Assembly (NCBI RefSeq): GCF_023229695.1
Contig: NZ_JALNYS010000006.1
Span: forward strand, 62,001 to 126,000
Reading direction: 5' to 3'
Source of the DNA: Sulfuricurvum sp.
GTDB taxonomy: Bacteria; Campylobacterota; Campylobacteria; Campylobacterales; Sulfurimonadaceae
DNA length: 64,000 nucleotides
Both the position numbers and the translations under genes were made by a program. Of this stretch, positions 1 through 7,909 are shown in pieces. The notes under the pieces were generated by a model. It was not told the DNA's origin and searched no databases. It worked only from the letters and a program-made list of their open reading frames with translations. Positions within the stretch are counted from its first letter, which is position 1, and each line of letters opens with the position of its first letter.

Positions 1-48
1 CTCTAACAATCGTGTATAATTCTTCGTTTTCACAAAAGACTCTTTCAA
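1..48 (-). CDS. Start of probable MuB-like AAA+ transposition ATPase (partial)
   Basis: Only the first 16 codons lie in the window and the gene runs off the left edge. The reverse strand has a strong Shine-Dalgarno AAAAGGAG five bases before a TTG start at 48, reading (M)KESFVKTKNYTRLLE. It lies directly downstream of the MuA-type transposase, where Mu-like phages carry the B gene, a target-binding ATPase that activates MuA. The opening 'VKTKN' is common in MuB/TniB/ExeA-type ATPases. The identity rests on position and this short motif; the Walker motifs would lie outside the window. Confidence 0.5.
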   Translation of the reverse strand, partial: MKESFVKTKNYTRLLE

Positions 49-72
49 GGGGTCTCCTTTTGAGATTAATTG

Positions 73-104
73 AGCGTTTAATTCCGACTAAAAACTTAAA
101 CGCT
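73..104. repeat. Inverted repeat AGCGTTTAA / TTAAACGCT
   Basis: A perfect 9 bp inverted repeat (73-81 and 96-104) with a 14 bp spacer lies between the transposase stop and the next phage gene. There is no T-run, so a terminator is unlikely. The half-site GTTTAA/TTAAAC recurs in the early control region at 3631-3681, which fits a phage regulator site, but this is a guess. Confidence 0.35.
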
Positions 105-138
105 TGATTCTGTCCCCCATCGGGAACAGATCAAACCT

Positions 139-2277
139 TCATGAAGCTTTTTTCTTTTTTTCAACTTCAGCAAGTGCCATTTCATAGAGATCCGGATATT
201 TTTCAGATAGAGCCGTATCTTTTTCATCCCACGTTTTTGTGAGCATTTTGTCGAGAAAACGATCGTACATCGTCTCCCATTTTCGGGTTGAATTGATTTT
301 TGGCTCTTCACAAGATGACTTCGCTTCCGCCGCAGCGTTCGCCGCGATGATCTCTTTGGTCGCTTTAGGAGTTCGTATCTCCGGAGCGGACAATCCGAGT
401 CGTTGCTCAGCAGCTTCGATTCGATGCGTAATCAACGGGTCATCCAACTCTTTTGCCAATCTATCCATCTCTTTGTTTGCCTTGACGTAGGCTTTAACCT
501 CTTTTTTGTAGGCTTTTACAATAGCGGCCGACTCCTCGCGCGATCTGCCCTGAAGCGTTTCATCGATTGCGATACACAGAAACTCTCGTTTTTCACTGTA
601 GACGAGAACCTCACCCATCTCATCGGGTTCGATGACCATGACCTTTTTCCCGGTCATCCCTGCAATCGATGGATGGTGATACTCTCCGGTGATACCGTCA
701 CGTGTAATGACGATCCCTTTTTTCGTGATCGTTCGGTATTCACTCTTACCGAGCAAAAAGTCCAAAGAACGCAAATTTCCGACCGTATTGGCAGGGGTGA
801 AATCGCTCTCCCATTTTGTGATTGGTGACATATTGATACTACTGTGGCGTTCTTGCTCATACATGGCACTAACCCATCGGTCTATCCATGACTCTAACTC
901 TTCAGGCGTGAGCGGTACCTCGATGGGTAATCCTCCGTATTGCTCTTTTTTACGCAAAAGCTTTGCAAAACCATCTTCACCATATGACTTCGCTTTCCAC
1001 TTCTCGATAGCTTGAAGCCTATCTTCAAAAGTGAGGCTCGATTGGATCGCTTGACGCTCTGCAACAGAGTGACCGCAGAACCCTTCGATAGATCGGAACA
1101 GCTCTCGCGTCAACGTCCCGAAGAACCGTTCGATGTGCGGCTTCTGATCCCCGCTAAACGGCTCTGTAAACTTTTGCTCTATCCCCAGTGACAAACATAC
1201 CGATTCGAAGTGATTTGATTTATAGTCTTTCCCATTATCGGTCAAAACCATATCCGGGATACCGAGTTTGATGATCGCTTTACGCATGTTCCGCGCCAGG
1301 GCAAATGTAGTATTTGACTCCTCCAGTGTCACCACTACCCTACGGCTAAATACATCGATAGCCCCTACGATGGTCCACCGCTTTGCATCGATCGTGATGA
1401 TGTCAGCGATAGTCCCATCCAGTTCCCACACTTGGTTTTTGTACTTGATGTGTTCGCTTCGGCTTCCGTGTGCCGGTTGAAAATGCGACTTGGCACGATT
1501 CGGATTAACCCGTATCTCCCACTGAAGAGCGTTTTTCTCTTTCCACTCTTCGATATACCGTTCCACCGTATTACGACTTGGCAGCGCATCACCAAAAGCG
1601 TATTTGAGATTCGCATAGATACCGGAAATGTTCAGATGAACATCACGCCTCAGCAGATACCGCACGATCATTGCTTTCATCTCTTCGGTGAGCTTCGTGA
1701 TACCCTTGGGCCGTCCGCTATTATCCGCCAAAGCGACAATCACATTACGACCCTCTTTTTTAGCCTTTCGATACGTTCCTAACCATCTATTGATCTTCGA
1801 TGTTGTGACGTTTAGCGATTCGTAGTTGATACTTAGCTCACCTATGAATACTTCTATCGTCATCCCTTTTGGTCGCTTCTCGAACTCCATCACGAGGCGA
1901 CATCGCAACTCCGCATCGATTCGTTTTTTATCCTTTAGCTTTAACGCTTCACGAGGGTCGATTGATTTAACATCACATTGACTGTGTCCAGTTTTGCTAT
2001 TGCTGACACTACCTCTTTTTTTGTGACTGGATAGTTGTTCAAAATCTGCAACTTCACATTTTTGATCGACTCCTCCGCTTCGTTCAGGAGCTTCATTACT
2101 CTCCGTTTCTCTTCCATCGTTTTCTCCTATCCAAATTTCATAAACCTCACCACGTCCACCTTTGCCTTCAACCTTTTGAAATTGGTATTTTTTACTTCCT
2201 CGGTTGCAAGCTATTTGTATGGCACGGTCTCCGACACCGAAGTGCGCCGATGCTTCCTTAACAGGTACCCACATCAC
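139..2277 (-). CDS. Mu-type transposase A (DDE integrase core)
   Basis: This is a MuA-like DDE transposase, which cleaves and joins the ends of the prophage DNA during replicative transposition. Counting from the ATG at 2274, the catalytic triad is D286 (in WELDGT), D346 (in LTDNGKDY) and E382 (in PHIERFFGTL). The last two are 35 residues apart, as expected for a retroviral-integrase (rve) fold. An N-terminal winged-helix-like segment (VKEASAHFGVGDRAIQ) and a C-terminal Mu-type beta-barrel region complete the family layout; about 710 residues is near MuA length. The upstream gene's TGA overlaps the ATG at 2274, and AGGAG sits six bases before that ATG, so ATG 2274 is preferred over the GTG at 2277. 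It belongs to the early operon with the small gene upstream and the ATPase downstream. Confidence 0.9.
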   Translation of the reverse strand: MMWVPVKEASAHFGVGDRAIQIACNRGSKKYQFQKVEGKGGRGEVYEIWIGENDGRETESNEAPERSGGVDQKCEVADFEQLSSHKKRGSVSNSKTGHSQCDVKSIDPREALKLKDKKRIDAELRCRLVMEFEKRPKGMTIEVFIGELSINYESLNVTTSKINRWLGTYRKAKKEGRNVIVALADNSGRPKGITKLTEEMKAMIVRYLLRRDVHLNISGIYANLKYAFGDALPSRNTVERYIEEWKEKNALQWEIRVNPNRAKSHFQPAHGSRSEHIKYKNQVWELDGTIADIITIDAKRWTIVGAIDVFSRRVVVTLEESNTTFALARNMRKAIIKLGIPDMVLTDNGKDYKSNHFESVCLSLGIEQKFTEPFSGDQKPHIERFFGTLTRELFRSIEGFCGHSVAERQAIQSSLTFEDRLQAIEKWKAKSYGEDGFAKLLRKKEQYGGLPIEVPLTPEELESWIDRWVSAMYEQERHSSINMSPITKWESDFTPANTVGNLRSLDFLLGKSEYRTITKKGIVITRDGITGEYHHPSIAGMTGKKVMVIEPDEMGEVLVYSEKREFLCIAIDETLQGRSREESAAIVKAYKKEVKAYVKANKEMDRLAKELDDPLITHRIEAAEQRLGLSAPEIRTPKATKEIIAANAAAEAKSSCEEPKINSTRKWETMYDRFLDKMLTKTWDEKDTALSEKYPDLYEMALAEVEKKKKAS

Positions 2278-2510
2278 GCACTCCTTTTATCAGGATTATA
2301 GGTGAGTGTTACACCGTCGGTACCGTCGATCCATACGCTGTCTTTACGCAACTGATCAACACAGTTACGAGCCATACCGCGTTTTTTACCATTGGTTTTA
2401 CAGTCGAGCAGATCACGCAGTGCAAACTTACACAGACCGTGTGCATTGGCATAAGCTGTTATTGCAAATCCTCTGCCGAGAAACCGATCTCTTAGAGTTT
2501 GTTGTTCCAT
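2274..2510 (-). CDS. Small phage DNA-binding-like protein (Ner position)
   Basis: A 78-residue basic protein encoded immediately upstream of the transposase, with its stop codon overlapping the transposase ATG (TGATG). It starts MEQQTLRDRF and has a cysteine- and arginine-rich middle (GMARNCVDQLRKD). In Mu-like phages a small helix-turn-helix protein such as Ner is encoded between the early promoter and gene A, and this gene holds that position. No clear HTH can be assigned by eye, so the function is inferred from context only. Confidence 0.6.
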   Translation of the reverse strand: MEQQTLRDRFLGRGFAITAYANAHGLCKFALRDLLDCKTNGKKRGMARNCVDQLRKDSVWIDGTDGVTLTYNPDKRSA

Positions 2511-2571
2511 GCTATTTTTCCTCCTTTTATGAGTTTAGGGTGTAGGTTATTACCCACATCGAAGTCCTTGT

Positions 2572-2605
2572 TATAATGGTGTTGGAACATTCAAAATAAA
2601 AGGAC
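2572..2605 (+). promoter_or_regulatory. Promoter -10 and ribosome binding site for the 2612 gene
   Basis: A perfect TATAAT at 2572-2577 is followed by AAAAGGAC at 2598-2605, six bases before the ATG at 2612. No convincing -35 box is visible. It would drive the small plus-strand gene on its own, against the direction of the phage early operon. Confidence 0.5.
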
Positions 2606-2611
2606 TTGGAG

Positions 2612-3031
2612 ATGGATATTGATACGAAGATATATGAAATATTTGATGCTTCTCGTGCAGTAATAGCAATAGATTTGATTGACTCCCTATCTGATTATGA
2701 AAAAGAGTATGTAAAAATATTTGTAACTGCAATTGGTAAACGAAAATATTGGAAGATGTATTATGAAAGCCTTGATGATGTAGAGGATTTCATACTCCTC
2801 ACGCCCAAAAAACGTAAAACATCAAAACGGTATGATTTTAAAACTAAAGCTGTATTGACCCTTATGTCGCTTCACTATATGCAACACTCGCTCAACTATC
2901 TAAAATCCTATAATGAACATGTTAGATCACTTGGTGATAGGAATCTATCACTTCGTGAACTTACTGTTGCTTATGGTTCGGCTCATGCCCATATCAAACA
3001 ATTTGATACTATAGTTTTTTGGCTTTTTTAA
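2612..3031 (+). CDS. Hypothetical protein in Mu-like early region
   Basis: A 139-residue protein starting MDIDTKIYEIFD; the reading frame also extends to an upstream TTG at 2606, but AAGGAC is best spaced for the ATG at 2612. I do not recognise the family. It is mixed charged and helical, with no signal peptide or membrane segment. It has its own TATAAT-type promoter, is transcribed opposite to the transposase operon, and converges on the next gene with about 23 bp of overlap at their 3' ends. An oppositely oriented gene inside a phage early region is typical of lysogen-expressed cargo ('moron') genes, so a lysogenic function is possible. Confidence 0.6.
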   Translation: MDIDTKIYEIFDASRAVIAIDLIDSLSDYEKEYVKIFVTAIGKRKYWKMYYESLDDVEDFILLTPKKRKTSKRYDFKTKAVLTLMSLHYMQHSLNYLKSYNEHVRSLGDRNLSLRELTVAYGSAHAHIKQFDTIVFWLF

Positions 3032-3455
3032 GGTTTTTTTCTATACGTGCTATTTTTTCCGAAAAAGCCTTTGCACGCTGGTCTTTGTCAAATTCATCGA
3101 TAAATGAACAATGATCATTTATACTTGATATATTTTTTAACCGATTACCCATATAGTGAGCATCAATCAACTCGTAACGATCTTCGCCCATGAGTACATA
3201 ATAACCATCATTATCGACACGTACCGTTGCCATCTTATCGGGAGTATCGTCAGTAACTATGACCATTTCACCAACTCCATCGATGATTAGTCTCATATCA
3301 GTTTGAACTATATATTTCCCCACATAATGATCAAAACTATCTTCATCATCATCCAATTCATTTTTTATCTCATCGAGCACTCTCTTACTTTTTTTGATGA
3401 TTTTTTTGAGCTCTTTTTTATAAGAGCGTAGCGTTTCCCTTTGTAAATCATTCAT
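3009..3455 (-). CDS. Hypothetical first early gene of the Mu-like prophage
   Basis: A 148-residue protein, highly charged, with a Lys/Glu-rich helical N-terminus (about residues 10-35), an acidic patch (ELDDDEDSFD), a beta-rich middle and a Lys-rich helical C-terminus. The family is not recognised. The reverse strand carries AGGAGAG four bases before the ATG. It is the first gene leftward from the control region and so is probably transcribed from the repressed early promoter. A GC-rich hairpin lies just upstream of its ribosome binding site. Confidence 0.65.
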   Translation of the reverse strand: MNDLQRETLRSYKKELKKIIKKSKRVLDEIKNELDDDEDSFDHYVGKYIVQTDMRLIIDGVGEMVIVTDDTPDKMATVRVDNDGYYVLMGEDRYELIDAHYMGNRLKNISSINDHCSFIDEFDKDQRAKAFSEKIARIEKNLKKAKKL

Positions 3456-3476
3456 GATTCTCTCCTAAACTTTGAT

Positions 3477-3496
3477 GATCTCCCCGAAGGGGGATC
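3477..3496. promoter_or_regulatory. GC-rich hairpin in early leader
   Basis: GATC-t-CCCC-GAA-GGGG-GATC can fold into an eight-pair stem with one bulged base and a GAA loop. It lies in the presumed leader of the leftward early transcript, about 20 bases upstream of the first gene. It could be an attenuator or an mRNA-stabilising hairpin. There is no T-run on the leftward strand to call it a terminator. Confidence 0.35.
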
Positions 3497-3630
3497 ACTC
3501 AAATATAGCTTTTACCCGTCCGCTTATACTTCGCGCCGTAGTACAGTCTCCCGCACTATTGGATCAGGTCATTTAAAAACGGCTTGGAAGTCTCGCCGCA
3601 AAAAAATCAATCACAATCACCGAAGCAACT

Positions 3631-3750
3631 GTTTAACTCGTTACCGAAAGTTAAACGCCATTTAATACTAAACATTGTTTAATTCTGTAATGTATGAGAG
3701 AATTATAGTCTAATTAATTGGACTATGTCAAGGCTTTTGGTCTAATTTTA
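3631..3750. promoter_or_regulatory. Prophage early control region with several operator-like palindromes
   Basis: The 305 bp gap between the divergent early gene and the repressor holds nested inverted repeats. GTTTAAC (3631-3637) pairs with GTTAAAC (3650-3656). TAAACA-T-TGTTTA is at 3669-3681. The near-perfect palindrome GTCTAATTAATTGGAC is at 3708-3723, with a related half-site GGTCTAATTTTA at 3739-3750 just upstream of the repressor ribosome binding site. Two motif classes (GTTTAA and GTCTAAT) suggest two regulators, for example the CI-like repressor and a Ner-like protein. This assignment is inferred. Confidence 0.55.
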
Positions 3751-3760
3751 TGGAGTAGAC

Positions 3761-4405
3761 ATGAAGACAAGTGTTGTTATTAAAAGAATAAGAGATGAAA
3801 TTGGAAATATGAATCAACAAGAAATTGCCGATTTCTTGGGGTTTGAACCTAAAAGAATTAAAAATCTTGAAGCTGATGCAGTCCAAAAATTTAGAGACGA
3901 TGAAATTGATAAGATAATCCAAAAAACTGGACTATCTCGATCATTTATCCTTACTGGACAAGATATCCCTATGCTAGATAATAAAAATAGTGTATCAGTG
4001 AACTATTATTCTGATATTTATGCAGCAGCTGGACACGGCGCATTAAATGGCGATACTAAACCTGAGATCATGACGGTAAGCCGATCTTTTTTATCTAATA
4101 TGTTTGGATTGAGTAGTTTTGTTGGGATTGATATTATTCATGTAGTAGGTGACTCAATGGAACCATTTATACCAAACGGTGAAACCATCCTATTACAACG
4201 TACACATGAGGCACGTAATAATCAGATAGTAATAGCACGTATCAATGATGAACTCTATGTAAAACGTCTATTGCGTGATCCACTCGGTAGATGGGTAAAA
4301 CTCATATCGGATAACCAACAATATCCTGATATTGATTTGAACCAAGAAGAGATGAACCAACTCGAAATCATAGGTATCGTGTACGGACGATATCGACCAT
4401 TTTAA
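3761..4405 (+). CDS. S24-family (LexA/CI-like) prophage repressor
   Basis: A 214-residue repressor with an N-terminal helix-turn-helix (about residues 7-40, 'MNQQEIADFLGFEPKRIKNLE') and a C-terminal S24 peptidase domain. Visible hallmarks are the Ala90-Gly91 autocleavage site (AAAGHG), the catalytic Ser132 in VVGDSMEP and the catalytic Lys168 in ELYVKRLL. Such proteins hold a prophage silent and self-cleave with RecA after DNA damage, so SOS induction is likely here. It is divergent from the early operon, as c is in phage Mu, although Mu c itself is not an S24 protein. GGAG precedes the ATG by six bases. The next gene follows after 17 bases and is probably co-transcribed. Confidence 0.9.
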   Translation: MKTSVVIKRIRDEIGNMNQQEIADFLGFEPKRIKNLEADAVQKFRDDEIDKIIQKTGLSRSFILTGQDIPMLDNKNSVSVNYYSDIYAAAGHGALNGDTKPEIMTVSRSFLSNMFGLSSFVGIDIIHVVGDSMEPFIPNGETILLQRTHEARNNQIVIARINDELYVKRLLRDPLGRWVKLISDNQQYPDIDLNQEEMNQLEIIGIVYGRYRPF

Positions 4406-4422
4406 AACAAAAGGAACATTAC

Positions 4423-5487
4423 ATGGAACTCGATATAAAACTAAGACAACTTACAGATAGGATTAAGACCCTCAAAGAAAAGATATTAACAGAAGAAGCG
4501 ACAAAACATTCATTTGTTATGCCTTTTTTAAGTGCTTTGGGCTACGACGTATTTGATCCTACCGTAGTTGTCCCAGAGTTTACGGCAGATATTGGCACTA
4601 AAAAAGGTGAGAAAGTTGATTATGCGATCATAAGAAATAATCAACCAATCATGGTTATTGAAGCGAAAAATCATACTGAAAGACTCGATAACCATAATAA
4701 TCAGCTCATTCGTTATTTCAATGTCACAGATTCTAAATTTGCAATATTAACAAATGGGATTGAGTACCGTTTTTTCTCCGATATGGAAGAAACAAATCGT
4801 ATGGATAAAGTTCCTTTTTTGGTTGTAAATCTTGAAAACTTACGTGATAGAGATATCAAAGAACTCGAAAAATTTGCCAAAGATAATCTTGATGTTGATT
4901 CTATTCTAAGTATGGCAAATGCAAAAAAATACCACCGTGAAATACAAGCTGTGTTTAAAACTGAAGTTGACAATCCATCAGATGAATTTGTGAAATTTTT
5001 TGCTCGTAAATTTACAGATAAACCAATGACTGTTACTATTGTTGATGAGTTCAGAGGATATATTAAAAAATCATTTGCCGAAGTTCTACATGATATTGCC
5101 AGTGATAAAATCAATGCTCTCCAATCAAATCTTAAAATAGATATTGATGTTGAAGAAGTTCCGGCTCAGGAAGAAAAAAATCAAATAATTACTACAGATG
5201 AAGAACTGGAAGGTTTCTATATTATTAAATCCATTCTTGGCGAAGAAACTGATTTATCAAATATTATGTTTAAAGATACTGTGAACTATTTCACAATTCT
5301 ATACCAAGGTAAAGTGACAAAATGGTTGTGTCGTCTATACTTTAACGGGAAACAAAAAGCGATTGCTTTTCCTGGAGATGAAAAAGGTTCTGAAGTTAAA
5401 CAAAATATTGATCGTGTTGAAGACTTATACAAATTTCGCTCAGAACTTAAGCAAGCTCTCGATAAGCGTATCACTGGAAAAGAATAA
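4423..5487 (+). CDS. Type I restriction HsdR N-terminal-like nuclease
   Basis: A 354-residue protein whose first 150 residues resemble the HSDR_N nuclease domain seen in HsdR and in stand-alone 'restriction endonuclease-like' proteins. The conserved opening (KHSFVMPFL..LGYDVFDP..VVPEF) is followed by a PD-(D/E)XK core with D66 (KVDYAI), E80 and K82 (VIEAKN). No helicase domain follows. The C-terminal half (about 200-350) is of unknown fold. It sits 17 bases downstream of the repressor and about 75 bases inside the presumed prophage end, so it should be expressed in the lysogen. A role in excluding competing phages or foreign DNA is my inference. Nuclease activity is likely but untested. Confidence 0.75.
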   Translation: MELDIKLRQLTDRIKTLKEKILTEEATKHSFVMPFLSALGYDVFDPTVVVPEFTADIGTKKGEKVDYAIIRNNQPIMVIEAKNHTERLDNHNNQLIRYFNVTDSKFAILTNGIEYRFFSDMEETNRMDKVPFLVVNLENLRDRDIKELEKFAKDNLDVDSILSMANAKKYHREIQAVFKTEVDNPSDEFVKFFARKFTDKPMTVTIVDEFRGYIKKSFAEVLHDIASDKINALQSNLKIDIDVEEVPAQEEKNQIITTDEELEGFYIIKSILGEETDLSNIMFKDTVNYFTILYQGKVTKWLCRLYFNGKQKAIAFPGDEKGSEVKQNIDRVEDLYKFRSELKQALDKRITGKE

Positions 5488-5494
5488 CATCCTA

Positions 5495-5560
5495 TCAACG
5501 AACATTGTCAAAATGTTCGTTGATGTTCGTTGATCTATAAAATAGTGTTCGTTGGTCACA
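5495..5560. mobile_element. Putative Mu-like prophage end with transposase-binding repeats
   Basis: Four copies of TGTTCGTTGR occur within 61 bp: one inverted (TCAACGAACA, 5495-5504), two in perfect tandem (5514-5523 and 5524-5533) and one at 5546-5555 followed by TCACA. Read from the outside on the reverse strand the terminus is TGTGACCAACGAACA, which has the 5'-TG typical of Mu-class transposon ends. The array lies beyond the last prophage gene and before the unrelated hipBA operon. The exact boundary (about 5558-5560) and the 5 bp target duplication cannot be confirmed, because the other end is outside the window. Confidence 0.6.
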
Positions 5561-5757
5561 ATCGTACAACTATTACGTAAAAGTTAAACAGTAAATTTTT
5601 TCGCTCGGTAAAAATTTCTAGATTGTCGGTGTAGCGGTGATTTGGTAGATTATAGAAGTGGTAAAAAGTTTAGGAAAAAGTGCGGATAAAAAAAGGATAA
5701 AAACGACAAAAAAAAGTACTCGTAATTATGAGAAAAATTTCTCCTCAAAACCCCTAC

Positions 5758-7089
5758 CTATCGTGCTTTGTAGCCTTTTTGCTCTTTTCGCATATTATCT
5801 GAAAAACTACAACTGATCGATTTATCGACACTTTTCGTCAATGTTAATACACGTTCATGCCATATAGATGTAATTCGATATTCAGCACTCAAAAGAGGTA
5901 AATCATTATTTTTTACAGCGATGGTCTGATCGATAATGTAGCCCGCATTTCGAATATTGAACTCATCGGCGATTTTAATTAAATGTTTTCGGTTGATTTC
6001 ACTCACCGGCTTATAATCGAACAGCATCTGATGTTTTGCCGATGGTGCAAATGTCAGATCATATGCGGGTGCCGCTCTCCATGTACCGTTTTTATCCATG
6101 AGATACGAAAAGTTTTTGGAATGATCATCTCTATTGGCGAAAACAATGTTAAAGATCATGATCCGATACATATTTTCCATATCCGAATGGGGAATGTTGA
6201 GTTTCAATCCGACTCGGAAAAGATTGGTATAATCAAATGTCGTTTCAGCGGGATTATGATGCATGAGCCCTGAGAGGGAATGCATGTGCAATCGTTCTAC
6301 ATTGTCATTTTGTTTCAGAATGTCGAATCGCTCTATCGCGAAATGGTTACCGCCGTTGCCGTCTTCGATCAGGTAGGTATCAGAGATTGTGATTCCGCAC
6401 TTGCGCGCGAGGATGGTGTATATATATTCCGTTAGTGTTTTTGAGATATTAAGTTCATCGTAAAACGTTTTAGATTGCGGTTCACGAGTATAGAGTAAAT
6501 TATCGAATTTCACGATCGCGTGGACGAACCCATTCGGTAACGGGTCGCTTTTTTTGCCGACATACATGCTTTTTTGATGTGTATTCAATCCGACTATCGC
6601 TTTGGGTTGCGCACCGCCGGCTGCCGAGTTGGATAGGGCAATGATTTTTTCAAGCTCAAATTCACTTTCGCCGAAGAGTGCTTTTTTGGTCTCTTCGTAG
6701 AGTTCTGCCATCTGAAAAATAGCTTGAGTATTTTTGGAGCGCTCATGCAGTTTTTCTGGCTCGTACGTCAATGCTCCCATCGTATTACTGCCGAGAATTT
6801 GTAATTTTTCGATCGTTGTCGGAGCCTTTTTAAAATGGCGGATAAAAAACTCTTCCAAAAAAGTGTTCCCGTATTTTCCCGGTAAGCTGTCACTGATAAG
6901 GCCCGGTAGTCCGTATTGATGCTCAAGATGAGAAAAATTATACACTTCTCCCATCTTGGTGATTTTAATCGGGGAGAACGGAAGCGTATTTGTAGGATTC
7001 ATGATGAAATCATAGGTTCCTTTATCGTTTTCGATCATTTTGGCTACGGTTTCACCCCATGCTTTGACGATAAGTGTATCTTTTACCAT
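5758..7089 (-). CDS. hipA: HipA-type serine/threonine kinase toxin
   Basis: A 443-residue HipA-family protein kinase, the growth-inhibiting toxin of a hipBA module. In Escherichia coli HipA phosphorylates glutamyl-tRNA synthetase. Visible motifs are the HipA N-terminal domain with 'GLISDSLPGKYGN', the nucleotide-binding loop region SNSAAGGAQPKA, and the catalytic loop NRDDHSKN at residues 319-326, followed by PAYDLTFAPS with the metal-binding Asp. All look intact. Its start overlaps the 3' end of the antitoxin gene by 7 bases, so translation is coupled. The 5488-5757 gap downstream holds the prophage end and an AT-rich stretch without an obvious gene. Confidence 0.9.
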   Translation of the reverse strand: MVKDTLIVKAWGETVAKMIENDKGTYDFIMNPTNTLPFSPIKITKMGEVYNFSHLEHQYGLPGLISDSLPGKYGNTFLEEFFIRHFKKAPTTIEKLQILGSNTMGALTYEPEKLHERSKNTQAIFQMAELYEETKKALFGESEFELEKIIALSNSAAGGAQPKAIVGLNTHQKSMYVGKKSDPLPNGFVHAIVKFDNLLYTREPQSKTFYDELNISKTLTEYIYTILARKCGITISDTYLIEDGNGGNHFAIERFDILKQNDNVERLHMHSLSGLMHHNPAETTFDYTNLFRVGLKLNIPHSDMENMYRIMIFNIVFANRDDHSKNFSYLMDKNGTWRAAPAYDLTFAPSAKHQMLFDYKPVSEINRKHLIKIADEFNIRNAGYIIDQTIAVKNNDLPLLSAEYRITSIWHERVLTLTKSVDKSISCSFSDNMRKEQKGYKAR

Positions 7090-7337
7090 TTAATCGCCTT
7101 TCTAGGCAAAAGCATCGATTCCAGTTCTTCGATCCGTCCGAGTCTTTGCATGATGATGATAAAATTTTGAAACGAGATCTCTCCGCTTTGTTCGAATCGC
7201 ATATAGGTTCCAAAGGGTATTCCGGAAAATTCGGCAAACTCTTTTTGCGTCATTTTGGTAGCTTTTCGTAATGCTTTAGCTCTGCGACCTATTTCATGCG
7301 CTATTTCTACAGAAGAATGAAGCTCGAAGGTATCCAT
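7083..7337 (-). CDS. hipB: HipB-type HTH antitoxin
   Basis: An 84-residue XRE-type helix-turn-helix protein (KATKMTQKEFAEFSGIPFGT, about residues 25-45), first gene of the hipBA operon and overlapping hipA. By family knowledge it neutralises HipA and represses its own promoter as a dimer. Two identical operator-like sequences lie 12 and 52 bases upstream of its start. The start at 7337 is within a weak ribosome-binding context. Confidence 0.85.
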   Translation of the reverse strand: MDTFELHSSVEIAHEIGRRAKALRKATKMTQKEFAEFSGIPFGTYMRFEQSGEISFQNFIIIMQRLGRIEELESMLLPRKAIKW

Positions 7338-7348
7338 ATGAAACCTTT

Positions 7349-7402
7349 AATCAAATATGATTAATATTGTACTATTTATTTAATATTTAATCAAATATGA
7401 TT
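7349..7402. promoter_or_regulatory. Paired HipB operators (AATCAAATATGATT x2)
   Basis: Two identical 14 bp copies of AATCAAATATGATT lie at 7349-7362 and 7389-7402, exactly 40 bp apart, which puts them on the same face of the helix. Each is an inverted repeat AATCA-N4-TGATT. They sit immediately upstream of the antitoxin gene, where HipB-type repressors bind cooperatively. A promoter between the two copies (TATTTATTTAATATT region) would be occluded by both. Confidence 0.7.
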
Positions 7403-7508
7403 TTTTATGACGATACAGAATTTTAGTAATTTAGTATGAGAAGGTGATACTGTAACCACTCACTTACCCATCAACAGCGCAACCAAAATTGCTATTTGGC
7501 TACTCTCT

Positions 7509-7723
7509 TTTAAACGTGCTTTGAGCAAAGCCCAAAGCACTACGCTGGCCGCTTGGGCACTAAAGCTTGCCTCTTCGAGGCAGATTTTCACTAGAGTTCT
7601 TTTAAAACTCTCATTTAAACGTGCTTTGAGCAACACCCAAAGCACTACGCTGGCCGCTTGGGCACTAAAGCTTGCCTCTTCGAGCAGAAGACTTCTTACA
7701 TAACAAGGTTATACAAGAAGTCT
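7509..7723 (+). repeat. Dispersed repeat family 2, tandem pair
   Basis: Two tandem units share a core of about 72 bp beginning TTTAAACGTGCTTTGAGCAA (cores about 7509-7582 and 7614-7685). The second unit ends in an imperfect hairpin with AGACTTCTT and AAGAAGTCT arms (7688-7723). A third copy is at 32730-32863 in reverse orientation. The core itself contains small palindromes (GCTTTGAGCAAAGC; CCTCTTCGAGG). Both strands are open in places, but the frames are entirely repeat-derived, so no protein is called. Confidence 0.75.
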
Positions 7724-7733
7724 ATTACATAAA

Positions 7734-7828
7734 TCCCTGACTAATACCTAAAAAATAAGTTAAGAAAACATTATGAAAACAAATGTAAAATGTTGTCAAA
7801 TATTTTTGTTTGTTTTAAAAGTCAATAC
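7734..7828 (+). promoter_or_regulatory. Shared upstream region, copy 1 (M15/patatin operon)
   Basis: About 95 bp upstream of the endopeptidase gene is roughly 80% identical by eye to 11726-11822 upstream of the YiiX-type operon. Shared blocks include ACCTAAAAAA, AAGTTAAGAAAA, AAATGTAAAAT and AATATTTTT. The similarity stops before either coding region, with about 80 bp (here) or 40 bp (there) of unrelated leader. It probably carries a common promoter and regulator site. Confidence 0.65.
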
Positions 7829-7909
7829 GCAATCAGAGGGCAACTCAAACAGTGCTTCGAATATGAAAAAAATTAACCGTTTAACTGCAAATCAACAAAA
7901 AGGAAATAG

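Noticed and set aside
3601..3760. tRNA or CRISPR-like structure in the repeat-rich control region
   Set aside because: The repeats are short dyads with irregular spacing. No cloverleaf or regular spacer pattern is present.
7460..7703. Open frames of about 60 residues on both strands
   Set aside because: They consist entirely of the tandem family 2 repeat, mirror the repeat units and have no ribosome binding site.
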